Shown: piece by piece, positions 54,380 through 62,481 of the stretch
Position numbering within the stretch: position 1 is the stretch's first letter
Layout: every line of letters begins with the position of its first letter
NCBI RefSeq assembly: GCF_003863965.1
Contig: NZ_RRCN01000002.1
Span: 188,569 to 252,568 of the forward strand
Origin: Paenibacillus oralis
GTDB taxonomy: Bacteria; Bacillota; Bacilli; Paenibacillales; Paenibacillaceae
Reading direction: 5' to 3'
DNA length: 64,000 nt
The notes under the pieces: model-generated
The model's input: only the letters and a program-made list of their open reading frames with translations
Database searches by the model: none
What the model was told of the DNA's origin: nothing
Position numbers and translations under genes: made by a program

Positions 54380-55120
54380 ATGTTTAGCAAAAATAAAAAG
54401 TTTATTGTTACCATGCACCCGGTATTCGAAAATGCCATCAACCGAGCTAAGGAACTGGAAAGTCACCTGCCAAGGGCAATGCTTGAGTTCATTTCAAACG
54501 AGAGCGACATGGCTAATGACAGACGGAAGAGATCCCTCAACGTGGTGACAGCAATTGCAGAAGATGTTATCCATATCGTACATCCTGCTCCAGAGGATGC
54601 GGTAAAGCTAGAAATGTCAATCCGGACAGACATAGGTATCGAAGGTATTTATTGTCCAAATGGATGGTTTGTGAAGAATGGACCAGACTCTTCCCCCCAG
54701 AAATATCGAGTAAATACCATTGTGCCCCCCAGATATCTTGCAGCTCTGGTATGTAAGAATATGTTGGAAACGCTTAAGTCAGACCGGCAGGGGACGGTAA
54801 GCATCTTTTCGGGAGAAATTAAATCGGAGGAATATAAACAAACTTTCCGTGTTACTCGGGAGTTCGGCGTTAAATTTTACGATGGTGATAAAATCCTTGA
54901 TATTCTTGTTTTCGAAGAAACTGGGGAAGACAATCATGATTTGTTCGTGCGTAAGATGAACAAGGTTACTGCTCTCATGGATCAGTTTTATTACGAAGTG
55001 TCTGGTATGCATCCGTCGCTAAAGATGCAGATAGAGGTGGATTTCGATAAAAGCGGCTTGCTGTGTCCGACCAATTTCGAATTCGTCGATCCGGAGGCGA
55101 ATTTAACATTTAATCAATAG
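54380..55120 (+). CDS. Hypothetical protein
   Basis: 246 residues, start ATG 54380; GAGGAGG stands 11 bases upstream. Alpha/beta, acidic (IRTDIGIEGIYCPNGWFVKN; VTREFGVKFYDGDKILDILV). No membrane span or known motif. Single gene between leader A and a bidirectional terminator. Not recognised. Confidence 0.55.
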   Translation: MFSKNKKFIVTMHPVFENAINRAKELESHLPRAMLEFISNESDMANDRRKRSLNVVTAIAEDVIHIVHPAPEDAVKLEMSIRTDIGIEGIYCPNGWFVKNGPDSSPQKYRVNTIVPPRYLAALVCKNMLETLKSDRQGTVSIFSGEIKSEEYKQTFRVTREFGVKFYDGDKILDILVFEETGEDNHDLFVRKMNKVTALMDQFYYEVSGMHPSLKMQIEVDFDKSGLLCPTNFEFVDPEANLTFNQ

Positions 55121-55121
55121 C

Positions 55122-55157
55122 CAAAACAAAACCCGCTCTTTTTTCAAGATGCGGGTT
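55122..55157. terminator. Bidirectional terminator
   Basis: AAAACCCGC and GCGGGTTTT arms around TCTTTTTTCAAGAT; serves the converging 54380 and 55166 genes. Confidence 0.8.
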
Positions 55158-55165
55158 TTGTTGAA

Positions 55166-55519
55166 TTAACCATCTAATTCTTTGAGGATGGGCTGCAGCA
55201 AATCATCGGGATGTAATCCTGCCTCATGGAGCCGTTTGGGTATTACGCCTTTATTTAAGTTTGCCCGTAAGGAGCATTCCGTACATGCGGCAATAACTCT
55301 TCCTGCGAACATTTTTACAGCTTCCGGTAAGTGGGGGGAGGCCCAGCATCTCTTACCACATAGGGGACAATCAACCTCCTTAGCGCCGGCAGTAGACATA
55401 TGAATGTTGGAAACCAAAGGCATACCTACGATCATTAACTCTCCCGGATTATCGTTGTTCTCGGCAGGCTTTATTTCTCCTTTCAAATTTCCAAACTTGA
55501 ACCGATATGATTGGCTCAT
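55166..55519 (-). CDS. Zinc-ribbon hypothetical protein
   Basis: 117 residues; start ATG 55519 behind GAGGAGAAT. Two cysteine pairs (CPLCGKRCW and ACTECSLRA) form a likely zinc-binding site near residues 52-85. The C-terminal part is helical (RLHEAGLHPDDLLQPILKEL). Not recognised. Confidence 0.6.
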   Translation of the reverse strand: MSQSYRFKFGNLKGEIKPAENNDNPGELMIVGMPLVSNIHMSTAGAKEVDCPLCGKRCWASPHLPEAVKMFAGRVIAACTECSLRANLNKGVIPKRLHEAGLHPDDLLQPILKELDG

Positions 55520-55668
55520 TACATTCTCCTCATTTCTAAAAGGATATGTATCAGTATTCATAGACTAGAGGAATTACGCTAATTATAGCATAATTTTCAG
55601 ATTAGGGCGGTGAGGTTCAGCCTTGCCAATGTTAGAAAAAAATAAAGTATATATTCGGCAGTAGGGAT

Positions 55669-56232
55669 TTATAATTGCACACAGAGTCTATCGACAGTCA
55701 CTTCGGGTGTTTTATTGATCTCATGGATGAAGCCTTGAACGGCCTTGCGAATTTTCTGAACCGTATCAAAAAAGACGTTATTAATGACCGATTCCTTGAG
55801 CCAGCCCCAGAGTCCTTCGATGAGATTCAGCTTCGGGCTATAGGGAGGAAGATACAACAACGTGAGAACGGACTGATGCTCGGTCAAAAAGGGTTGGATC
55901 AACGCCGCGTGATGTATTTTCGCATTGTCCAGTACAAGGACGATGTTCTGATTTTCGTATTTCTGCAACAGTTTTTCCAGGAAAGATAAAAATTCTTGTG
56001 CGGTATATTGGATTTCTTGTGTGCAGAACACCTCTCCTGTCTCGTAATCCAGCGAACCAATCAACTTGGCTCCGTGATGCTTGCCGTAGGTGGGGACGAT
56101 TCTCTGTTGGCCTTTGGCAAACCAGGTTCGGGATAGCGCTTGGTAGTCACGAATCATGGACTCGTCAATAAACAAGATGCGGTCGATTTCACCGTTCAGG
56201 AGTTTTTTTATAGGCTTCAAACTCCTGCACAA
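55669..56232 (-). CDS. IS630 transposase, DDE part (second frame)
   Basis: 187 residues containing the catalytic core: FIDESMIRDYQ, the LDNAKIHHA motif with the conserved Asp-Asn, and NLIEGLWGWLK with the final Glu. It overlaps the first frame by 44 bases. An A7 run at 56203-56209 (minus strand) allows a frameshift giving EAYKK-LLNGEIDRILFIDES, which is the usual way such IS630 elements make full transposase. Confidence 0.88.
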   Translation of the reverse strand: MCRSLKPIKKLLNGEIDRILFIDESMIRDYQALSRTWFAKGQQRIVPTYGKHHGAKLIGSLDYETGEVFCTQEIQYTAQEFLSFLEKLLQKYENQNIVLVLDNAKIHHAALIQPFLTEHQSVLTLLYLPPYSPKLNLIEGLWGWLKESVINNVFFDTVQKIRKAVQGFIHEINKTPEVTVDRLCVQL

Positions 56233-56731
56233 ATGCTTCCTGCTTCGCAGGGTCTGCCTTGGCCAGGGTGTACGTTGGCACCGTGAAGCTGAGCTTCAAT
56301 CGATAAAGCAGTTCTCGGGTTCCGCGGTCCGAATACAACACGCCAAACTCTCGCTCAATCCATTTTCGGATGATCGGTGAAGTCCAATTCATTTTTGCAG
56401 GAAAGCCAACATCCGCAGGTGTCTGATTGACAACCGTTTGATAGACATATTGCTCTTGTTCGGCGCTCAGAAAAGGCTGACGTCCCGGAGGCGTTTCGAT
56501 TCTCAACCCTTGAATGCCTTCTTGATGATAGGCATTGGTGTAATTGTAGATAGTGGAAAGAGAACGTCCGATGATCTTGCTGATGTCTTTCTTGGACACG
56601 CCTTGTAGATCAAGCAAGATCGTTTGATATCTTTCGTGCATTCTCAAGTCTTTGTTTGCTTTCATGGCCGCTTTAATCGCTAGAATTTCAGGATTGTTCC
56701 GATCTTCTTCAAGAAGTTTTGGCAGTTTCAC
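56189..56731 (-). CDS. IS630 transposase, DNA-binding part (first frame)
   Basis: 180 residues with helix-turn-helix units (VSKKDISKIIGRSLSTIYNY) and the winged region (NWTSPIIRKWIEREFGVLYS). The frame ends just after the A7 slip site. Alone it could act as a transposition inhibitor; with frameshifting it is the N-terminal half of the transposase. Confidence 0.88.
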   Translation of the reverse strand: MKLPKLLEEDRNNPEILAIKAAMKANKDLRMHERYQTILLDLQGVSKKDISKIIGRSLSTIYNYTNAYHQEGIQGLRIETPPGRQPFLSAEQEQYVYQTVVNQTPADVGFPAKMNWTSPIIRKWIEREFGVLYSDRGTRELLYRLKLSFTVPTYTLAKADPAKQEAFVQEFEAYKKTPER

Positions 56732-56959
56732 TTGTCGTACCTCACCGGCTCATAGAGTAATAATTTTACGATATACGACTCTGCTCTCACTGTCCAGAAA
56801 ATTATTCCAACTATCTATTGCCGAATATATAGTAGGCTTGGAAAATAACGTTGTTTACTAGGATGAGAGCGGATACGATTGGTTGGTTCTTCTGGGTTCG
56901 GCCTGGTCGTACCAAGGTTTGCGGAAAGATCATTGCGTCGCCGGTTAACACGTACAGCA

Positions 56960-57000
56960 GAAAAAAAAGGAGACGGCCAGCGGTGTCGTTCTCCCTTTTT
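56960..57000 (-). terminator. Rho-independent terminator of the caspase operon
   Basis: On the minus strand GGGAGAACG pairs with CGTCTCC followed by T8. Confidence 0.75.
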
Positions 57001-57013
57001 TCATTCTCAAATC

Positions 57014-57487
57014 TCAATCCATCTTCTGAAAGATTGACGCGAAGACTGTCCTCTCGCCGCGGAACCAACTTCTTACCTCGTTTTTCGCATCGTCTGTACT
57101 CAGGAGAGACAGTATCTCGCTTAGATGAGCATCGCTTGGCGTCTGTAATAATTTGGCGTCGGAGATCGAGCGTGGTGAAAACTCATCTAAAATTCTCATC
57201 TGATAATAGTCCTGCATGCGGTTCAATAGGTGTTGCGGGTATTTTTTGCTGGACATTCTGACCCGAGGGTATAGACTTGGAGTAATTTCCCCTGTAGTCG
57301 GATCGAAATCATCACATAAATAACTCACCGCAATTCCGTACTTAAGAGATTTACCGGTGAGCCGTAAAAACTGGTGCTGGAAATTCTCTACTTCAATAAC
57401 TCCATTCTCTCGGCAGACAGCACATTTATGGTCAACTATATTTCCAGATCCGGCACAAATCGGGCACTTGAGTAGTTGACGTCACAT
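57014..57487 (-). CDS. DnaJ-type zinc-finger protein next to the caspase gene
   Basis: Visible frame: RQLLKCPICAGSGNIVDHKC, AVCRENGVIEVENFQHQFL, and on to a 104-residue C-terminal part. The two CxxC pairs with GSG resemble half of a DnaJ zinc finger. The frame opens at 57487 as ATG then TGA (codon 2), so either a nonsense mutation removed the start, or translation begins elsewhere; GTG 57328 would give only the part after the zinc finger. It lies 2 bases after the caspase stop. Confidence 0.6.
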
Positions 57488-57489
57488 AT

Positions 57490-58971
57490 TTATTCTAAAT
57501 AAAGCGTAGAGTCAGCCAGTTGCTGAAAGCTCTGACCAGCTGAAAGCAACATATCACGTAAATTGCTGGAAACTCGTGGTTTGATAATTAGTTCCGAATC
57601 TACTGTCGAAATAATGATTCTGCCGCCATCACTAAGCGTATACTCAATAATTCCGGTTCTCTCGTCTTCATCCAATCGGCCACCTATCTCCTCTTCAGCG
57701 TCCTCAAACTTTTTTACCAATTCATCATAATCGAGTTCTCCACTAATTGGCATGACGATCTCATTTGGAGTGACCGGAAAAACATCCTCCCATCCTTCGG
57801 GCAAGCTACTCTGTGGCATGTTTAGTACTAGTTTGCGCGTTGTTAGTGCATTTTCGGGATCGTCCGGATCTTGCTTAGTATCAATAGAAAATCTAAAGTA
57901 TACTGTATCAATGTTTCTTTCTCCTCTTGTGATATCTCTACGTCGAAGTTTTAGAGCTTCTTTGCAGTTATCGTAGATAGACTGGATTTCATTTTGAATA
58001 GTCTGGTCCATCAATTCAGAAATAAACATATCAACTTTGGGGGATAATCTGTCTGGAATGAAGTGCCCTCTCTTTTTATTAAATCCAGGCAATCGGGAAA
58101 TAGGTTGGTTGTCTTGTCTACGAAAATACATTTCGTCAGTATCAAGTCGGAGTCCCGCAAGAGGGGGTGAAAATGTATCTTCTTCAGTGAGTGGTATCTC
58201 ATGGATTACGAATGTGTTGTTACTGGATACTTCTGACCAAGGGGTTTGCGTACCTTTAATCTGAGTTCGTTCACGGATAAAACGTGGGACAGCCTGTCTT
58301 AAGTAATTTTGCAGAGAAGCGTTAGTAATAAATTGCCCACGTTCAAGTGCTTCAGGAGCATTACCCTTAAGCGCCTCCAGAAGATGGTATGTCCAAATAC
58401 CATGCTGTAAAGTTTGATTTCCGTATGATTTTTCACCACGGGAACATGACAAAAACATAGCTCGGTAATTACTTGATCGTATAAAATCAATGAACTCATC
58501 GTTTCGCATTTCAGAAACAATATCGCGGCCGATATTAATGTCCCGTAGAAAGCTCGAGCACGAATCAATAAAGAGGATGCTCTTATTACAGCGAGATTGG
58601 CGAAGGGGATTAATCAGAACATCAAGTAGAGACACAGACGTCCCCCTAAGATTACTTGGATGTGTATCTGAAGTGGTAATTTTATTATGTCCTTCATCAA
58701 ATAATCCGTGGCCGGCATAATAAAAGATAAATCGATCGTTATCTCCCAATCTACGAATTTCATAGGGGAGTTCGTTTTCAAATAGGCTCTTTGTAACATC
58801 GCGATTTACCCATAGTTTTATATTTTCCTCTGGAACACCGGCATTATCCATAAGCCAACTTTTAAATGCATGTGCATCGCAGGCAGCAAAATCAACATTT
58901 TTAATATCAAATTGGTAATTTTCAACGGCGGCAATAAACGCATATGTATTCTCTGGGAATTCAACTTGCAT
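57490..58971 (-). CDS. Caspase-like (peptidase C14) protease
   Basis: 493 residues, ATG behind GGAGGG. Residues 8-240 are a caspase domain with the catalytic pair: His88 in FYYAGHG and Cys138 in FIDSCSS. Beta-strand blocks AFIAAVENYQ and FLSCSRGEKSYG are as in metacaspases. The remaining 250 residues are a separate helical and beta-rich region that may sense or bind a partner. Bacterial caspases often work in cell death and antiviral systems; that role is inferred here. Confidence 0.85.
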   Translation of the reverse strand: MQVEFPENTYAFIAAVENYQFDIKNVDFAACDAHAFKSWLMDNAGVPEENIKLWVNRDVTKSLFENELPYEIRRLGDNDRFIFYYAGHGLFDEGHNKITTSDTHPSNLRGTSVSLLDVLINPLRQSRCNKSILFIDSCSSFLRDINIGRDIVSEMRNDEFIDFIRSSNYRAMFLSCSRGEKSYGNQTLQHGIWTYHLLEALKGNAPEALERGQFITNASLQNYLRQAVPRFIRERTQIKGTQTPWSEVSSNNTFVIHEIPLTEEDTFSPPLAGLRLDTDEMYFRRQDNQPISRLPGFNKKRGHFIPDRLSPKVDMFISELMDQTIQNEIQSIYDNCKEALKLRRRDITRGERNIDTVYFRFSIDTKQDPDDPENALTTRKLVLNMPQSSLPEGWEDVFPVTPNEIVMPISGELDYDELVKKFEDAEEEIGGRLDEDERTGIIEYTLSDGGRIIISTVDSELIIKPRVSSNLRDMLLSAGQSFQQLADSTLYLE

Positions 58972-59280
58972 AATCAGCCCTCCACTTCAACAGATGCTCC
59001 TAGTATTACAAATTAAGGAATATTGGTCAATATTCAACGAGGTCGATAAGACTTGACATTATGGTGAAAACGACGAGGATATAATACTAATAACGTTCGT
59101 TGCTGAATTCTTCACGCTAAAGTTAGTGGGAGGAGCCGGACAACATGTTATGTGGGGGTGATTACCCAAAAATTTGATGACATGTGTTGCAGTAAATACA
59201 TTCTTGCTTTAGAATAAAGATGTATATCGTTCTCCCTGCGAGGGCGTGGATTGTAACAATTTTTCTTTGCTCACAGATAA
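58972..59280. other. Intergenic stretch with an isolated promoter-like site
   Basis: A strong -10 TATAAT occurs near 59080 with ACTAATAACG after it, similar to the first part of leader A, but there is no GGAAGCACC hairpin. No gene recognised. Confidence 0.3.
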
Positions 59281-59282
59281 AG

Positions 59283-59338
59283 CTTGGCCTTTTTGCCGAT
59301 TTAACCGTGCGCACGGTATCGGCATGGGTTGGGCCAAG
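59283..59338. other. Long nested inverted repeat
   Basis: Arms CTTGGCC/GGCCAAG, then GCCGAT/ATCGGC, then the perfect 14-base palindrome ACCGTGCGCACGGT at the tip. The stem is about 20 pairs with two internal loops and no T run. Confidence 0.7.
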
Positions 59339-59404
59339 TTACTGCACGCTGGAGAGCCGGGATTTTAGCCCAGCTCTATCCATTATTAATTCCGTTCTAA
59401 ATGT

Positions 59405-59481
59405 AATAAGTCATACCATTTAATAATCGAAAAAAGATGGAAGCACTAGCTACCTGAGAACCAGGGGTTGGTGCTTTTTGC
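59405..59481 (+). promoter_or_regulatory. Leader A module
   Basis: -10-like CATACC (59412), conserved TTTAATAATCGAAAA, hairpin ATGGAAGCACTAGCTACCTG to GGGGTTGGTGC and T5. The gene behind it is broken. Confidence 0.7.
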
Positions 59482-59497
59482 TTTCCAGAAGTAGGAG

Positions 59498-59650
59498 GAT
59501 GAACAAAAATCCTTTTTTGTAACAGACGAGCCGTATCATCAGTTCATCGAGCTGGATAAAACGATATTTGATCGAGAAGAAATGCAAAAGCTGATGGTTT
59601 TCATAACGTTTACGAATACCTGCGTTGGAGAGCAGGGCAACAATAAATAG
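59498..59650 (+). pseudogene. Small gene without a usable start
   Basis: The frame DEQKSFFVTDEPYHQFIELD, KTIFDREEMQKLMVFITF runs to TAG 59650 but is entered from AGGAGG without ATG/GTG/TTG in phase; ATG 59499 is in another frame and soon stops (T6 run). A one-base indel near 59500-59515 would repair it. Confidence 0.5.
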
Positions 59651-59702
59651 AGGTAAGGGTTTATGCCGAATCCTATTGTCTGAGTTAAGGCAATATAGAA
59701 AA

Positions 59703-59738
59703 TGAAAAACACCCTAGAAAACATAGGGTGTTTTTCAA
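59703..59738. terminator. Bidirectional terminator
   Basis: AAAAACACCCTA and TAGGGTGTTTTT with a 7-base loop between the leader A cassette and the minus-strand repressor. Confidence 0.85.
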
Positions 59739-59762
59739 ATGAACGCTTAGTTATTAAGATTG

Positions 59763-60101
59763 TCATTCATTCTCTTCAGCCAACATTTCGCGAAGAACTC
59801 GGTATATCTTCCGTTGTTTAGTCTCGCTTTGTTGTAAAATAAGGGTCAAACTTTCCCAAACCCATGCTTTTTGATAGAGATATTCATCGCTTTCATTTTC
59901 TAGTAAAGCAAAAATACTAATATCAAGTGCATCTGCTATTTTTACAAGTGTTTGTATACGGAAATTTTTCTCTCCGCGTTCCAACTGACCGATATAAGAT
60001 CCAGTGGAGCTTATGGCTTCAGCTAACTGCTCTTGTGTCCATTTCTTGGCCAATCGATACAATCGTATTTTCGCTCCAATATGTTCAGTTACATTAACCA
60101 T
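59763..60101 (-). CDS. XRE-family repressor (paralogue)
   Basis: 112 residues, with helix-turn-helix WTQEQLAEAISSTGSYIGQL and ERGEKNFRIQTLVKIADALD; roughly half identical to the 53109 repressor over its whole length, including the C-terminal tail (KIYRVLREML). ATG behind AGAGGTG. Divergent from the Spo0E-like operon with the shared operator between. Confidence 0.88.
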   Translation of the reverse strand: MVNVTEHIGAKIRLYRLAKKWTQEQLAEAISSTGSYIGQLERGEKNFRIQTLVKIADALDISIFALLENESDEYLYQKAWVWESLTLILQQSETKQRKIYRVLREMLAEENE

Positions 60102-60159
60102 CTTTACACCTCTTGTAAAACAGTGTATTCGATGGAAGGCAATTGTTTGGAGTTTCTAT

Positions 60160-60210
60160 AACGACAGATTTTGTTATCTGGTTGTCGTTTTCTATTGATT
60201 TAGATATAAT
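60160..60210 (+). promoter_or_regulatory. Operator and promoter of the Spo0E-like operon
   Basis: Inverted repeat AACGAC-N18-GTCGTT (60160-60189) with an inner AGAT/ATCT. The right arm overlaps the -35 TTGTCG (60182); TATAAT (60205) follows after 17 bases. The layout matches 53521-53572 base for base in spacing. Confidence 0.75.
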
Positions 60211-60291
60211 TTTCCATGAGCCTCCATTTACTTGCTGTGTTCGCCTATCTGTGGGAGAAAAGAGAAGATATGCGTGAAGGGGGATCTTACC

Positions 60292-60444
60292 TTGTTTTTT
60301 CAATTTTATTCTTTAACAAACCTTAAGTGGTTTTTTCTTGTTTCGCTTATTCTATTATGCTTCTCTTTATTTATTTCAATCAAGTTAGATAAGCGTGGTA
60401 AAAAGAACCAGGAAACTGAAGAGGGAAATAATGATGAGGTATAA
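60292..60444 (+). CDS. Small membrane protein
   Basis: 50 residues; TTG 8 bases after AAGGGGG. One span (LKWFFLVSLILLCFSLFISI) and a charged tail (KRGKKNQETEEG). It overlaps the start of the Spo0E-like gene by 14 bases, so the two are translated together. Function unknown. Confidence 0.55.
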   Translation: MFFQFYSLTNLKWFFLVSLILLCFSLFISIKLDKRGKKNQETEEGNNDEV

Positions 60445-60697
60445 GATTGTACGGGGGAGTAAAATTTATGTTGGTCATCGTAGGAAGGTTCAATTGAAAG
60501 AACAAATAGAGGTCCTACGTCGTGATCTTCATGAACTTGCGGAGAAATTCGGAATCATGTCACCTATTGTTTTGAAAAAATCCGAAGAGCTTGATAAGGT
60601 GCTTAACAAATATAATCTCTTAGTGGTGAAAGGAATCTTAAAAACGGAGATAGTGAGGAGGACGCAAAAACTTACGGCTGGTGATGCAAAAAATTAG
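60431..60697 (+). CDS. Spo0E-like aspartyl-phosphate phosphatase
   Basis: 88 residues; ATG 60431 or 60434 after GAGGG. The signature LKEQIEVLRRDLHELAEKFG, then VLKKSEELDKVLNKYNLL, matches the Spo0E family (I-E-x-L-R, then S-x-E-L-D-x-x-L-N-x-Y). Such proteins remove phosphate from Spo0A~P and so prevent sporulation. In this window it stands under the second repressor, parallel to the Sda-like module. Confidence 0.85.
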   Translation: MMRYKIVRGSKIYVGHRRKVQLKEQIEVLRRDLHELAEKFGIMSPIVLKKSEELDKVLNKYNLLVVKGILKTEIVRRTQKLTAGDAKN

Positions 60698-60736
60698 CCG
60701 GTTAATCAATCGATTGACCGGCTACATCAAAAAAAC
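60692..60736. terminator. Terminator hairpin
   Basis: TAGCCGGTTAATC/GATTGACCGGCTA, then CATCAAAAAA, at the end of the Spo0E-like operon. Confidence 0.7.
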
Positions 60737-60756
60737 GGCATCTTATCACCCTGCTG

Positions 60757-62114
60757 GGGTCTGTCAAGAATTTTGTGTAAACGAATGTAGAGGGTGATGC
60801 TTAGAGGGGGACTCCGCCCCCCTACCTCAAGTGCTGACCCACGCGATCAGGGAAGAAAACCGAAAACTGTAGCAGCATTTGTCCCCAGTTCTGAACACGG
60901 CCCGTCCATTTCCGTACAACGTCCATTGTGGATAAATACAGCATTTTAAGGAGAGCCTCGTCGCTCGGAAAGATGCTTTTGCCTTTCGTCACTTTGCGCA
61001 GTTGACGGTGATAACTCTCGATCATGTTCGTGGTGTAGATCAACTTGCGAATTTCCGGCGGGTACTTGAAGAATGTAGCGAGCTCGCTCCAGTTGTTGCG
61101 CCAAGAACGGACGATCAGTGGATACTTTTTGCCCCACTCCTCCTCAAAGCGATCTAGCTCCACAAGCGCCGCTTCTTCGGTTGCTGCTTTGTAGATCGGC
61201 TTCAGATCGGCCGTCACCTTCTTCAAGTCCTTGTAGGACACGTAGCGCGTTGAATTACGGATTTGATGGATGATGCACTTCTGAATCTCTGTAGCGGGAT
61301 AACAAGCGCTTATCGCTTGCGAGAAACCGGTTAGATTATCGACACACGTAATGAGAATGTCTTGTACGCCGCGGTTTTTTAACTCGTTCAAGACATTGAG
61401 CCAGAACTTGGCCGACTCGTTTTCGCCAATCCACATGCCTAGGACGTCTTTATTCCCGTCCAGATCGATGCCGATGACCATGTAAGCCGCCTTGTTGACA
61501 ATAGCTCCGTCTTGCTTCACTTTGAAATGAATGGCGTCGAGAAAAACAACGGCATATACGCTCTGTAGCGGCCGATTTTGCCATTCCTTAACCATAGGGA
61601 TAACCTTGTTCGTCACGTTCGAGATCAGTGTCGGGGAGACTTCGATGCCATACAACTGCTGTAGATGATCTTGAATTTCACGCGTGCTGACGCCCTTCGC
61701 GTAAAGCGCAATGATCTGTTCCTCAATGCCTGTGACATTGGACTGATGCTTCTTCACCACAAGCGGTTCAAACTCGCCCAAGCGATCACGGGGTACGATT
61801 ATTTCTTGCTCACCATACTCACTGACGACAGTTTTCTTGCTTTTGCCATTACGGCTGTTTGACGTCGCTTTCGCCGTGATGTCGTGCTTGGCATAGCCCA
61901 GATGTGTTTCCATCTCCGCTTCGAGCATCTCCTGGATTGTTTCTGCAAACAGGTTCTTTAATGCGTTTTGAGCATCCTGTGCCGTTACCAGATTATTCTC
62001 TTTAATGAAGTCGCGCAACTGTTGTTTCGTCCAAAGTCCCATGTATTCTCCCAACCTTTCTATTAGTTCCATTTTAATAGGTTTTGGAGTTTACACAAAC
62101 TATTTTACAGACTC
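60757..62114 (-). mobile_element. IS256-family insertion sequence, copy 2
   Basis: 1358 bp, same sequence and inverted ends as copy 1, same orientation, flanked by the 8-base direct repeat CCCTGCTG at 60749-60756 and 62115-62122. It landed at the 3' end of a decayed minus-strand gene. Confidence 0.95.
60822..62072 (-). CDS. IS256-family transposase (copy 2)
   Basis: 416 residues, identical in translation to the transposase at 21497-22747, including the DDE region (VVFLDAIHFKV, VDNLTGF, IIHQIRN). Both copies are intact, so either can supply transposase for both ends. Confidence 0.96.
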   Translation of the reverse strand: MELIERLGEYMGLWTKQQLRDFIKENNLVTAQDAQNALKNLFAETIQEMLEAEMETHLGYAKHDITAKATSNSRNGKSKKTVVSEYGEQEIIVPRDRLGEFEPLVVKKHQSNVTGIEEQIIALYAKGVSTREIQDHLQQLYGIEVSPTLISNVTNKVIPMVKEWQNRPLQSVYAVVFLDAIHFKVKQDGAIVNKAAYMVIGIDLDGNKDVLGMWIGENESAKFWLNVLNELKNRGVQDILITCVDNLTGFSQAISACYPATEIQKCIIHQIRNSTRYVSYKDLKKVTADLKPIYKAATEEAALVELDRFEEEWGKKYPLIVRSWRNNWSELATFFKYPPEIRKLIYTTNMIESYHRQLRKVTKGKSIFPSDEALLKMLYLSTMDVVRKWTGRVQNWGQMLLQFSVFFPDRVGQHLR

Positions 62115-62481
62115 CCCTGCTGCATAACGTTCACGTTCACCAGCAGTTGGAACGATCATCAATTTTTGCTCCTGCCAAGCCCCAGACCTTTTTTAACATA
62201 GCTTTACCAGAGACAAGTGATTCTCTTTTTAAAAGGTGCACCTATCTGGAGTTCGTTCTACAACCTTATGGCTTGTAGCTTTGATCTTGCTGTTACCGCC
62301 GAAAAGCTGAACGAAGTCTACTCGCTGCTTGTTAATCCAATTTAGTTTGATTTCCTCCTCTTTAGCTCGTCCAGCAATGTTCCGTACTACACGACTCCAG
62401 TGGGTTAGAAAGGGCAACTTCTAACTGTTGTACGATCTCATTCCGAACCTTCTGGGCCTTATCTTTCCTATCTGCTTCCAT
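62115..62481 (-). pseudogene. Decayed gene next to the IS
   Basis: From ATG 62481 a frame reads MEADRKDKAQKVRNEIVQQL; after a shift another gives RNIAGRAKEEEIKLNWINKQ and VDFVQLFGGNSKIKATS; later KAMLKKVWGLAGAKID, then a third frame LMIVPTAGERERYAAG up to the IS junction. At least two frameshifts. I do not recognise the family. Confidence 0.5.

Larger units (their letters stand above)
55648..56831 (-). mobile_element. IS630-family insertion sequence
   Basis: 17-base terminal inverted repeats TATATATTCGGCAGTAG (55648-55664) and its complement with one mismatch (56815-56831), each starting with TA, the IS630 target. Length about 1184 bp. It holds a two-frame transposase. Confidence 0.8.

Noticed and set aside
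56811..57068. 85-residue minus-strand ORF downstream of the zinc-finger gene
   Set aside because: It runs across the operon terminator and the IS630 end and has no ribosome site.
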